The notes under the pieces are model-generated. The model saw nothing but the letters and a program-made list of their open reading frames with translations. It did not search any database and was not told where the DNA came from. DNA of 12,883 bases. It comes from JAAYXU01 sp050942555. Its GTDB lineage: Bacteria > Bacillota > Clostridia > Christensenellales > UMGS416. A program made the position numbers and the translations under genes. Positions 1 to 6,749 of the stretch are shown here, one piece after another. The stretch spans positions 1-12,883 of the forward strand of contig JBMNNN010000041.1 of assembly GCA_050942555.1 (NCBI GenBank), written 5' to 3'. Each line of letters begins with the position of its first letter. Position 1 is the first letter of the stretch.

Positions 1-168
1 GGACGGCGCAGTCAAAAAGATACCGCCCCGCGCATGAAAATCGCCTGACGCTCATCTCTCTGCGTACTCATCTATACAAAAAGCTGCCCCGGGGGCGAAA
101 ACGCATCATCGCATAAACCGTACCTTATCAGCGGGATACTTCTGCCGCTATTGCGGCATCATTACGGC
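1..168. other. Left-edge non-coding stretch
   Basis: No convincing coding region lies here; it is the sequence downstream of the minus-strand pyrophosphorylase gene. A perfect hairpin with 5-bp arms GCCGC/GCGGC and a 4-nt loop sits at 144-157, just past the stop codon, but no T-run follows it on the minus strand. A second weak hairpin with a T-run lies at 78-96 and is listed separately. Confidence 0.5.
78..96 (-). terminator. Weak candidate intrinsic terminator after the pyrophosphorylase gene
   Basis: Read on the minus strand, a short GC stem (GCCC/GGGC with a 3-nt loop, 86-96) is followed by AGC and five T residues (78-82). It lies about 75 bases after the stop codon at 169-171. The stem is short, so this is tentative. 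Confidence 0.3.
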
Positions 169-2553
169 TCACGGATCCCCTTTGTGAATGAGCTTGCTGA
201 TTTTCCCGCTGTACAGGTCGATCATGCTTTCTGCGTATTCCTCATTCATCCCTTCGGCAAATATATGAAATACCGGGGAGGCCGGGTCGGGCGCGATGAA
301 CACCCAGTTGTTGTGTTTGCGGATCTTGATGCCGCCGCTGCCGGTCTGGCCGGGATCGGCTTCCTTGATGAGCGCCCGCATGATGTTGCCGCGGGACTCC
401 CAGGGGCAGTGCACCCTGCGCTCGCGGATGGCGCCGGTCGGCATCCGGTCGACCATTTCCGACAGACTCATTGATTCCTCGGTCAGCATCCGGTCCAGCG
501 TCAGCAGAAAGGCCGGCCCGTCCAGCATGGTAATGCGGGTGCGCTCGTCCATCTCCTCGGCAAGCCGGTGCATCCATTCGGAGGCGAGGTATCCGGTATC
601 CGCGGCGCGCGCAGATCCGGCGCGCAGGCTCGTTTCCAGCGCACGCGGGAATATCGGCGAGACCGGGACAAACCCGTCGTGTCCCGAAAGGTATTTCTTG
701 GCGGCCAGCGCACGCAGCGTTTCCATCTGTCGCGTGCTGAGCACTCGCCGCCGCTCGTCCCGCAGTATCAGCGTATCGCCGTACTGCGTGATCTTCACGG
801 CGACGGCGTCGCTTTTTCCGGGAAAATGCTCGCCCTTTATAAAGCGTACGCTGTAACCCCATTTTTCAAGCTGGCGCACGCAGTAGGGGCCCAGCTCCTC
901 GTCGTCGCACAGCACGTCCAGAGAGGAAAGCACCGAATCCATCGGCTTTCTAAACTCCCGCGCGTATTGCCGGGACAGCTGTCCCAGCGGCGTGATTTCC
1001 CCGATGCGCGCGTCGCGTACCGGCTGGGTCATGGCCTGGCTGAGCGCGCTTTCCATGCGCTGCGCGTCCTTCCTGCCCAGAGCGCACCCGTACGTGTCAT
1101 AGAACGAAATCCGCCACCGTCCCCGGCTGGCCGCGACATGAACGCCTCCGGCAAGCGCATGTCTGCGGATCGCGTACCGGAGCATGTAGGGCAGCGCGTC
1201 TTCCATCACATCGCAGTTCAGGCCCAACAGCGACAGCGACGACTTGAACCCGTTGAGTATCGCTGCGGCCGCCTTTGAGCCCCAGCAGCACAGGCCCACG
1301 CGCAAATCGGTCTTATGCAGCCCCGCGAAAGCGCCCGCCGCCAGCGCGATGTACCCGGGCGTGATGTCCCGGTTAATCCATCCGTTCAGACAGCCCTCGG
1401 ATATGAGCTGCTTTGGCTGGCAGTGGTTCCACACGATATCGTGGGCCACCTCGTCGTGGTTTTCGATGATCTTTTGGGGCCAGATACGGACCCCTCCGTG
1501 TATGCGCACATCCTCGCCCACCGCGGTGTTCGGACCCACCGTGACCCCCTCGAATATCCGGGTGCCCCCTGCGATCTTGACGCCGTTGCATAGGACGGCG
1601 CCGCGTATCTCGGTTGCGGCGTCGATGATTACATTGTCCCAGAGTATCGACCGCTTGATGCTGACCCCGGCACTGATGCGGCTCCCGCGGCCGACGACGG
1701 TACCCGGACCGATGACCGCGCCCTCGGCGATATAGGCGTCCTCGCCGATATAGCAGGGAGCGTGGAGCGTCGCGCTCGAGTGAATGAACGGGTGCCCGCT
1801 CAGATAAATGCCCGGACCCACGGGCTGCCCGTCGATCGGAAGCCTGATGCGGCCGCTGAGAAAATCCTCGTGCGCGATCCTGTATTGCTCGGGGCTTCCG
1901 ATGTCGCACCAGTACCCGTCGGTCACATACCCGTACATCGGACAGCCGTCGGCCAGTAGCCGGGGAAACAGATCCTTTGAAAAATCATAGGGCTTCCCCT
2001 CGGGCACCTCGTCCATGATCTCGGGCTCCACGATATAGATGCCGGTATTCACAAGATCGCTGAAGACCTCGTCCCACGACGGCTTCTCCTGAAAGCGCAC
2101 GACGCGCCCGCTCCGGTCGATGATGACGACGCCAAAACGGACGGGCTCGGGGGATTTTTTCAGAACAAGGGTCAGTCGGGCTCCTTTCCGGCGATGAAAC
2201 GCATAGGCTTTCTCGATGTCGATATCGACCAGCGCGTCGCCGCTGAGCACCACGAACGGCTCCTTGATGCACTCCATCGCGTTGCGCACGCTGCCCGCCG
2301 TGCCCAGCGGCGTATTCTCGACAAAATAGTGCAGCTTGACGCCCTGCCTGTCCCCGCTGCCAAAATAGCTCATGATGCGGCCCGGCAGATACTGCATCGT
2401 GACGGCCATTCGCTCGATGCCATGTTTTTTGAGAAGCTCTATACCATATTCCATTACAGGTTTCCCGAGAACAGGCACCATGGGCTTGGGCAGATCGCAT
2501 GTCATGGGCCTGAGCCGCACGCCCTGGCCTCCTGCCATGATAACCGCCTGCAT
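169..2553 (-). CDS. Sugar-1-phosphate nucleotidyltransferase fused to a degenerate phosphomannomutase domain
   Basis: This 794-residue protein probably makes an NDP-sugar (mannose-1-phosphate guanylyltransferase type) for cell-surface polysaccharide. Residues 1-230 are a nucleotidyltransferase with the signature GGQGVRLRPMT (8-18), the KP of LPKP (23-24) and metal-site Asp106 in SGDALVDID. Hexapeptide left-handed beta-helix repeats cover about 250-370. The rest follows the phosphomannomutase fold, ending with the family's CPWE...GNIMR and GGIKI...DNWVF-like C-terminal blocks. The mutase half lacks the TASHNP phosphoserine loop (ASRGRWRISFYD stands in its region) and a DGDxDR metal loop, so a mutase reaction is doubtful. 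That degeneration is usual in the Firmicutes/cyanobacterial fusion. The start at 2553 is chosen because the sugar-nucleotide motif begins there and AAGGGGGAG lies 5 nt upstream; the in-frame ATG at 2571 would put that ribosome site inside the gene. The gene appears monocistronic. The actual sugar and nucleotide are not determined. Confidence 0.9.
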   Translation of the reverse strand: MQAVIMAGGQGVRLRPMTCDLPKPMVPVLGKPVMEYGIELLKKHGIERMAVTMQYLPGRIMSYFGSGDRQGVKLHYFVENTPLGTAGSVRNAMECIKEPFVVLSGDALVDIDIEKAYAFHRRKGARLTLVLKKSPEPVRFGVVIIDRSGRVVRFQEKPSWDEVFSDLVNTGIYIVEPEIMDEVPEGKPYDFSKDLFPRLLADGCPMYGYVTDGYWCDIGSPEQYRIAHEDFLSGRIRLPIDGQPVGPGIYLSGHPFIHSSATLHAPCYIGEDAYIAEGAVIGPGTVVGRGSRISAGVSIKRSILWDNVIIDAATEIRGAVLCNGVKIAGGTRIFEGVTVGPNTAVGEDVRIHGGVRIWPQKIIENHDEVAHDIVWNHCQPKQLISEGCLNGWINRDITPGYIALAAGAFAGLHKTDLRVGLCCWGSKAAAAILNGFKSSLSLLGLNCDVMEDALPYMLRYAIRRHALAGGVHVAASRGRWRISFYDTYGCALGRKDAQRMESALSQAMTQPVRDARIGEITPLGQLSRQYAREFRKPMDSVLSSLDVLCDDEELGPYCVRQLEKWGYSVRFIKGEHFPGKSDAVAVKITQYGDTLILRDERRRVLSTRQMETLRALAAKKYLSGHDGFVPVSPIFPRALETSLRAGSARAADTGYLASEWMHRLAEEMDERTRITMLDGPAFLLTLDRMLTEESMSLSEMVDRMPTGAIRERRVHCPWESRGNIMRALIKEADPGQTGSGGIKIRKHNNWVFIAPDPASPVFHIFAEGMNEEYAESMIDLYSGKISKLIHKGDP

Positions 2554-2558
2554 AAAAA

Positions 2559-2567
2559 CTCCCCCTT
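2559..2567 (-). promoter_or_regulatory. Ribosome binding site fixing the pyrophosphorylase start
   Basis: Minus-strand AAGGGGGAG ends 5 nt before the ATG at 2553-2551. It decides against the upstream in-frame ATG at 2571. Confidence 0.75.
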
Positions 2568-2610
2568 GCATTACGCATCGTTTAAGCTAGTATTCATGAA
2601 CGCGCCGGTA

Positions 2611-2637
2611 TTTATACATGCGTATGGGTGGTAGCAA
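2611..2637 (-). promoter_or_regulatory. Tentative promoter for the pyrophosphorylase gene
   Basis: On the minus strand, TTGCTA (2637-2632) and TATAAA (2616-2611) are separated by 15 bp, with an upstream TG just before the -10. The spacer is short, so only the -10 is reasonably convincing. It lies about 60 bp before the start codon, after the terminator of the upstream Fe-S operon. Confidence 0.3.
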
Positions 2638-2748
2638 TGGGAGCGGGTGCGCGCCGCGGCAGGATTTTCCGGAATGGCGAACGGGTATTTGCAGGAATTT
2701 GTGTGTGATAAAAAACGCCCCGTTTTAAGGCCTGTCTCAAGGTACGGT

Positions 2749-2786
2749 AAAAAAATGCACCGCCCGGCGGTTCTGCCGGACGGTGC
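2749..2786 (-). terminator. Intrinsic terminator of the Fe-S reductase operon
   Basis: On the minus strand a 12-bp GC-rich stem with one mismatch (arms 2775-2786 and 2757-2768, 6-nt loop) is followed by a T-rich run of seven T after one A (2756-2749). It starts 25 bases after the stop codon of the last operon gene. This is a textbook rho-independent terminator and separates the operon from the pyrophosphorylase gene. Confidence 0.9.
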
Positions 2787-2810
2787 GGGTAAGCGGCGCC
2801 TGGTCGCCTG

Positions 2811-3629
2811 CTACTCGTAGAGTCCTACGCCCCAGGGCTCGCGCGTACGGAACGGTTTTTTATACCGGGACGCGCTGCGGGTCAGCCCCCTGCGCTCCAG
2901 GCACGCGATGCAGGCGCGCGCGCAGGCCGCCGCGATCCGGTTGGGCGGTGCCAGGTGATAGCTTGTGTCGGGAAATGCGCCGTTCTTGCAGTAGCGGCAC
3001 TTCTTATAGTCGATGTCCGCGACCCGTATCTCTCCCGCGCCGTAGTCGACGGTCTTGCTCGCGCCCATAGCGCCCAGCGGGCACTCGCGCACGCAGACCG
3101 CGCACTCTTCCCGGTCGCACAGGCCACCTGCGAAGGGCTCATCGGCAGGAAGCTCGTATTCGGTAAAGAGCATTCCCAGCTGCTGCCGGACTCCGAACTC
3201 CGGCGTCAGGAACAGCCCGTTATAGCCGACCTCTCCCAGTCCCGCGCAGGTGGCTGCGTATTCCAGCGAGGGGGTTACGTTGGGCGCGACCTTCGCGTCG
3301 CCAAACACCACGCCGTCGGGCCAGCGCTGCGGCGCGAGCGGCGAACAGGGTACCGCAAGGATGCCCTGGTCCTCGAACCGGCGGCACAGGTCGTAGGCGT
3401 ACCACGGATGGGTCTGGCGTGCGATGCTGATCCAGAATGTGCCCTCCTCGATGCCCAGGAACTGGCCGCGCGGGATCTCCCGCGCGAAGGCTATCACCGA
3501 CTTCGCGGTAGGAAGTATGCTCAGCGGGTTCCACTGGGGCGCAACGTTTTCATACCGGCTGATGGGCGCGACGCCGATGAGATCCAGTCCCAGCTCGTCT
3601 GCCCACTGCCGCAGCATTTCCTTGTTCAT
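2811..3629 (-). CDS. QueG/reductive-dehalogenase-like double [4Fe-4S] protein, paralog C (last gene of operon)
   Basis: This is a 272-residue cytoplasmic-looking iron-sulfur protein with no signal peptide or membrane segment. The N-terminal half has the DUF1730-like pattern seen in epoxyqueuosine reductase (GLDLIGVAPISRYE, then PTAKSVIAFAREIPRG), followed by AGLGEVGYNGLFLTPEFGVR, a block also typical of reductive dehalogenase cores. Cysteines C171, C176, C179 and C183 form a C-x4-C-x2-C-x3-CP cluster motif, with one spacing longer than the usual CxxC. C211, C214, C236, C240 and C243 offer ligands for a second cluster. The C-terminal FRTREPWG matches paralog A. The start overlaps the stop of the preceding gene (ATGA) and has GAGGAGG 7 nt upstream. 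It is too short and divergent to be called queuosine biosynthetic; the substrate, and whether it binds cobalamin, are unknown. Confidence 0.85.
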   Translation of the reverse strand: MNKEMLRQWADELGLDLIGVAPISRYENVAPQWNPLSILPTAKSVIAFAREIPRGQFLGIEEGTFWISIARQTHPWYAYDLCRRFEDQGILAVPCSPLAPQRWPDGVVFGDAKVAPNVTPSLEYAATCAGLGEVGYNGLFLTPEFGVRQQLGMLFTEYELPADEPFAGGLCDREECAVCVRECPLGAMGASKTVDYGAGEIRVADIDYKKCRYCKNGAFPDTSYHLAPPNRIAAACARACIACLERRGLTRSASRYKKPFRTREPWGVGLYE

Positions 3630-4594
3630 GCCTTAACCTCCTCATCCGGTACCAGCCGGCCCGGAATGGTTCCTTTCCTGACGAGATGCCGGTAGCATGC
3701 CTGTATGCACCCGCGCGCGCCGCAGATAGGCCCCGGGCGGCCCGACTGACCGATTTCCTTGTAGCCGGTCGCCATGCGTCCCTGGTAATCGACGCGCGTC
3801 GATATCGCAAAGCCCAGCCGGAACGCCTCATACCATGAGAAGCTCGTTTCCTTCACGTTCATATTAAGGCCCGGCAGATCCCTGCGCACGAACGGCGACG
3901 CCAGAGGGTTGATGCCCCAGTGCGTCACCTTGCACTTGCCCAGATCTACGTCTCCCCAGCTGAATGTGCGGCCCTCGACGGTAACGGATACTTCCTTTCC
4001 GCCCAGCGCATATCCCGGGCAGCCGCGCACGCATGCCATGCAGCGGTCGCACAGATGCTCGCGCATCAGCGGATCGGGCTCCAGCTCCGCATCGGTCAGT
4101 ATGATGTGGAAGCGCTGCCGCGGGCCGAACTGCGGCGTCAGGAAAACCTTCGACCATCCCAGCTCTCCCAGTCCCGCCAGCGCCGCCGAGATACGGGTAT
4201 GCACCGACACGTCGGAGGGCAGTTTGCCGGGGGCAACGGGAAGCCTCTTGGCGGGCTGCTCCAGAAGCGTCGCGCCGCCGCCGGTGTGGACTGCCTCGTG
4301 GCCGTTGGCGGCCAGGAACCGCGCGACGCCCGAAGCTGCGCGGCTGAGCGTTCCGCAGGTGCCCGCTCCGTATCCGTATATCCAGTAGGCGGCCCAGTCG
4401 GTGCCCTGCTCGATGCCCTTGTAGCTTCCCTCGAGTATGCGGCAGGCGATGACGATCACCGACCGCGTCTCAGGATAAATCGAACAGGGATGGGTCTCAG
4501 GCGGCGCATCGGCAAAGCGCTCGATATTGGCGATGCCCACGAGGTCCGCGCCCGACATGCGAGCGTATCGCTTGACCTGCTCACTTGTAACCAT
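3626..4594 (-). CDS. QueG/reductive-dehalogenase-like [4Fe-4S] protein, paralog B (middle gene of operon)
   Basis: This 322-residue protein has the same layout as its neighbours: GADLVGIANIERF near the N-terminus, the ETRSVIVIACRILEG block, then AGLGELGWSKVFLTPQFGPR around residues 140-160. The first cluster motif is a standard CxxCxxCxxxCP (C182, C185, C188, C192). The second set is unlike the other two paralogs: C221 stands alone because the expected partner is T224, and the late group is C-x4-C-x3-C (C291, C296, C300). It also has an extra segment of about 30 residues between these sites. ATG 4594 is chosen over an upstream in-frame ATG at 4651 because GGAGG lies 6 nt before it, and the longer start would bury about 70 bases in the preceding gene. 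It overlaps that gene by 14 bases and the next by 4, so translation is probably coupled. Function unknown. Confidence 0.85.
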   Translation of the reverse strand: MVTSEQVKRYARMSGADLVGIANIERFADAPPETHPCSIYPETRSVIVIACRILEGSYKGIEQGTDWAAYWIYGYGAGTCGTLSRAASGVARFLAANGHEAVHTGGGATLLEQPAKRLPVAPGKLPSDVSVHTRISAALAGLGELGWSKVFLTPQFGPRQRFHIILTDAELEPDPLMREHLCDRCMACVRGCPGYALGGKEVSVTVEGRTFSWGDVDLGKCKVTHWGINPLASPFVRRDLPGLNMNVKETSFSWYEAFRLGFAISTRVDYQGRMATGYKEIGQSGRPGPICGARGCIQACYRHLVRKGTIPGRLVPDEEVKA

Positions 4595-5480
4595 CGTAAT
4601 CCTCCATTTCCTCAGGCCGTAGTCCCCAGGGCGCACGCACCCGGAAAGCATGGCTGTAGCGGCGCATGTCCCCGTGCTCGAATGAGGCGACGCAGGCGCG
4701 GCCGCAGGCAGCCTTGAGCCTGTTGAGGCTGCTCAGTCCGCTGACCGGCTGGCTGAAGCTCACAAGCTGGTTGCTCTTGTTGATCTTGTGGTAGAGCTCC
4801 TCCCAGCCCGGCAGGAGCTGCGTGTCGGTGTATACGCCGTTGGGGCAGACCTTGCAGGCGTTTTCATTGATAATGCCGATCTCCATTTTCTTGCCCATGA
4901 TCGTCAGCGTCATGGACTGCGTGGCTGAAAGCGCCCCAAGCGGACACAGCGAAGCGCATTTCTTGCACTTGGTGCAGATGGGTTCCATATGGATGGGCGT
5001 TCCCGGAAGCGGCGCGTCGGTGATCGCAAGTCCCAGAGACTGGCGGATACCGAACTGCCGGGTCATGAAAAGCCCGCAGTATCCGATTTCCCCAAGCCCC
5101 GCAGCCACGGCCGCGTATTCGACGAGAATGCCCACATTGGGCGCCACCGCTCCCTCGCGTACCGGCTTGCCGGGCATCGCCGCGTCGGCGCTGGGGACAT
5201 ACGGAACGCAGTTATAGCCCTCGCGCTCCACGATTTCCGCGACCTTAAGTGGTTTCGCGTAGTCCCAGCGCGAAGCCGGGCCCCAGACCGTTCCTTCCTC
5301 CAGCCCCCGGTAATCGCCCCGCGGGATCTCGGTCGCCGTGACGATGACCGACTGCGCGCCGGGCAGTATCGATGCCGGGTGGGCCGCCGGTGCAAGCCCT
5401 TCGAACCGCTCGATGGGGGCGACGCCGATCAGGATCTCGCCGGTATCGCTCATGCCCGCGAGCTTGTCCAGTATGGACAT
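4581..5480 (-). CDS. QueG/reductive-dehalogenase-like [4Fe-4S] protein, paralog A (first gene of operon)
   Basis: This 299-residue protein opens the three-gene operon. It shows ILIGVAPIERFEG and PGAQSVIVTATEIPRG in the N-terminal domain, then AGLGEIGYCGLFMTRQFGIR (about 126-146). C169, C172, C175 and C179 form a standard CxxCxxCxxxCP cluster motif. C209 and C212 pair with C259 and C263, but the third cysteine of that last group in paralog C is replaced here by S266. The C-terminal FRVRAPWG matches paralog C, so A and C are closer to each other than to B. GGAGGTGG lies 7 nt before the ATG. The family is often labelled epoxyqueuosine reductase, but three adjacent copies argue for a different electron-transfer or reductive job. 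Known relatives use cobalamin; no free-standing B12 motif can be pointed to here. Confidence 0.85.
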   Translation of the reverse strand: MSILDKLAGMSDTGEILIGVAPIERFEGLAPAAHPASILPGAQSVIVTATEIPRGDYRGLEEGTVWGPASRWDYAKPLKVAEIVEREGYNCVPYVPSADAAMPGKPVREGAVAPNVGILVEYAAVAAGLGEIGYCGLFMTRQFGIRQSLGLAITDAPLPGTPIHMEPICTKCKKCASLCPLGALSATQSMTLTIMGKKMEIGIINENACKVCPNGVYTDTQLLPGWEELYHKINKSNQLVSFSQPVSGLSSLNRLKAACGRACVASFEHGDMRRYSHAFRVRAPWGLRPEEMEDYDGYK

Positions 5481-5525
5481 GAATCAACCACCTCCGTTTT
5501 CAGGCTCTAAGCTCTGTTACGATGT

Positions 5526-5554
5526 ATAATACCGTCCGCGCATCAGTATGTAAA
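5526..5554 (-). promoter_or_regulatory. Promoter of the three-gene Fe-S operon
   Basis: On the minus strand TTTACA (5554-5549) and TATTAT (5531-5526) are separated by exactly 17 bp, giving a predicted leader of about 40 nt before the first ATG at 5480. Both hexamers are close to the sigma-A consensus. Confidence 0.75.
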
Positions 5555-5567
5555 CAATATAAACAAT
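5551..5567. repeat. TAAACAAT direct repeat overlapping the Fe-S operon -35
   Basis: TAAACAAT occurs at 5551-5558 and again at 5560-5567, a 9-bp period with one base between copies. The first copy overlaps the -35 element of the minus-strand promoter. A flanking inverted pair, TGTAAA (5549-5554) and TTTACA (5574-5579), encloses the repeat. This could be a regulator site; chance is possible in an AT-rich patch. Confidence 0.5.
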
Positions 5568-5605
5568 CAAGAATTTACACTATTCGCTCATCCGCGTTTC
5601 CTTAT

Positions 5606-5619
5606 TGCGGAATTCCGCA
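5606..5619. promoter_or_regulatory. 14-bp perfect palindrome, candidate operator
   Basis: TGCGGAATTCCGCA is its own reverse complement. It lies midway between the two divergent promoters, where a dimeric regulator could act on either. Which protein binds it, if any, is unknown. Confidence 0.45.
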
Positions 5620-5726
5620 TCCCGCTCCGAAATAATGGAAAATCGGGACCGGACAGCCAGAGCAGGCCTTCGACCGCGCCCTGCGGTATGGTTTATCGAC
5701 AGCAGGCTGTCTGGCATGATATGCTC

Positions 5727-5755
5727 TTGCGTCCCCCGGGCCCGGGCGGTATAAT
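5727..5755 (+). promoter_or_regulatory. Promoter of the first AraC-family gene
   Basis: TTGCGT (5727-5732) and a perfect TATAAT (5750-5755) are 17 bp apart, with the start codon about 50 bases downstream of the -10. The spacer contains the 12-bp perfect palindrome CCCGGGCCCGGG (5735-5746), placed where a bound repressor would block polymerase. Confidence 0.8.
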
Positions 5756-5804
5756 CGGGGCGGCCGGTTCACCTGCCCTCTGAAGGGTTTGAAGGAGGGT
5801 CCCC

Positions 5805-6614
5805 ATGTACAACACTCCCGACTGGATCCGAGCTGACGTCGGTATCGGCTCCATTCTGTCGGTCAATCTCGAGCACCATGAAAAAGGATGGCGCTACAGC
5901 CACAGCGCCCGGAACCACGGCCGGCGTACCAGCGCATTCGTGCTGGTACTGGACGGCGCGGCGACCTACCGGATTGGCCGGAAGAATTACCGCGTGGAGC
6001 AGAACGATCTCTTATTCCTGCGCAAGGGCATGGTATACGACAGCCGGGTGACCGAGGACTGCGTCTATACGATACTGGTCGTCACATTCAACTTTCTCTC
6101 CGAGGAGGAAGCCCGGCGGCTTCCGATCGGGTGGAAAACACCGCAGAGGCCGGGCGGCCGCATCTTCGAGCTCTTCACGGAGCTGCGTGAAATCTGGGCG
6201 CGCGGCTCGTTCTTCTACCGTCTGGGAGCGCGCGCCATACTGCAGCAGATCGTCTACGAGCTGTCGGTGCAGTCTTTAAGGCGGATCATGAATTCCGACC
6301 GGGCGTCCAAAATACTCCCGTCGATCGAATACATGGAGCAGCATTTCTCCCGGCCGCTGCGCCTTACCGAGCTGGCGCGGCAATCGAGCTTCAGCCCGTC
6401 CCATTTCCGCAGGCTCTTTGTCGAGGCGTTCGGTATGCCGCCCATGGAATACCTGAACTATATCCGTATCGAGCACGCGAAAAATTTGATCGCGAGCCGC
6501 AGCTATCCGCTCAGCGAGGTGGCGGAGCGGACAGGATTTGGCAGCCCGCAGTACTTCAGCCGCGTCTTCCGAAAAGTCACCGGCGTCAGCCCCAGCCGGT
6601 ATACCGGCGACTAA
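5805..6614 (+). CDS. AraC-family transcriptional regulator, first copy
   Basis: This 269-residue regulator has an N-terminal cupin-like sensing domain (about 20-110; HSARNHGRRTSAFVLVLDGAATYRI followed by a QNDLLFLRKGMVYDS-type turn) that would bind a small ligand. A C-terminal double helix-turn-helix spans about 165-267: LTELARQSSFSPSHFRRLFVEAFG, MPPMEYLNYIRIEHAKNLI, then LSEVAERTGFGSPQYFSRVFRKVTGVSPSRY, the classic AraC/XylS signature. AGGAGGG precedes the ATG. It is transcribed divergently from the Fe-S operon and directly upstream of the sugar-metabolism run, so it may control one or both; autoregulation is plausible given the palindrome inside its promoter. The ligand cannot be told from sequence. 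Confidence 0.92.
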   Translation: MYNTPDWIRADVGIGSILSVNLEHHEKGWRYSHSARNHGRRTSAFVLVLDGAATYRIGRKNYRVEQNDLLFLRKGMVYDSRVTEDCVYTILVVTFNFLSEEEARRLPIGWKTPQRPGGRIFELFTELREIWARGSFFYRLGARAILQQIVYELSVQSLRRIMNSDRASKILPSIEYMEQHFSRPLRLTELARQSSFSPSHFRRLFVEAFGMPPMEYLNYIRIEHAKNLIASRSYPLSEVAERTGFGSPQYFSRVFRKVTGVSPSRYTGD

Positions 6615-6686
6615 AAACAATTTGGCATTTTAACCGGCCCGGTTGGCATCCGGTGCTCTAATTACTGCAAAACATGCGGGTTTTTG

Positions 6687-6715
6687 TTGTAACTGCCGCA
6701 CGATGCATTTATAAT
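6687..6715 (+). promoter_or_regulatory. Promoter of the sugar-metabolism run
   Basis: TTGTAA (6687-6692) and a perfect TATAAT (6710-6715) are 17 bp apart in the 132-bp gap after the AraC gene, 31 bases before the first start codon. It would let the catabolic genes be expressed independently of the regulator gene. A spaced inverted pair TGCGG (6675-6679) and CCGCA (6696-6700) flanks the -35. Confidence 0.8.
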
Positions 6716-6730
6716 CAAACTGCAACTACC

Positions 6731-6749
6731 GGAAGGAGGAATTGATGTG
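6731..6749 (+). promoter_or_regulatory. Ribosome binding site with overlapping ATG-TGA and GTG start
   Basis: GGAAGGAGG (6731-6739) is followed by ATG at 6745-6747, which is immediately closed by TGA at 6748-6750. The real reading frame starts with the overlapping GTG at 6747-6749, 7 nt from the GGAGG. The start is forced because no in-frame ATG lies near the N-terminal motif of the protein. Confidence 0.7.

Larger units (their letters stand above)
5481..5804. promoter_or_regulatory. Divergent control region between the Fe-S operon and the first AraC gene
   Basis: These 324 bases hold no gene. They carry a minus-strand promoter at 5526-5554, a plus-strand promoter at 5727-5755, a TAAACAAT direct repeat, a 14-bp perfect palindrome at 5606-5619, and smaller inverted repeats at 5698-5711 (GACAGC-AG-GCTGTC) and 5714-5724 (GCAT-GAT-ATGC) just upstream of the plus-strand -35. 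The density of symmetric elements suggests regulator binding; the AraC protein encoded on one side is the obvious candidate. Confidence 0.65.

Noticed and set aside
2554..2571. Upstream in-frame ATG (2571) giving a protein six residues longer for the pyrophosphorylase
   Set aside because: The ribosome site AAGGGGGAG lies between it and ATG 2553, and the conserved motif MQAVIMAGG starts at 2553.
2711..2725. AAAACGCCCCGTTTT inverted repeat downstream of the operon terminator
   Set aside because: It is AT-armed with a short loop and lies beyond a much better terminator. No clear role is visible.
4595..4651. Upstream in-frame ATG (4651) for Fe-S paralog B
   Set aside because: It would add 19 non-homologous residues inside the preceding gene, and GGAGG clearly serves ATG 4594.
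5776..5799. CCCTC/GAGGG pairing that could hide the AraC ribosome site
   Set aside because: It is only five base pairs with a 14-nt loop and lacks supporting alternative structure, too weak to claim a riboregulator.
6632..6644. AACCG/CGGTT hairpin after the first AraC gene as its terminator
   Set aside because: The stem is only 5 bp with a 3-nt loop and no T-run follows, so read-through into the catabolic genes cannot be excluded.
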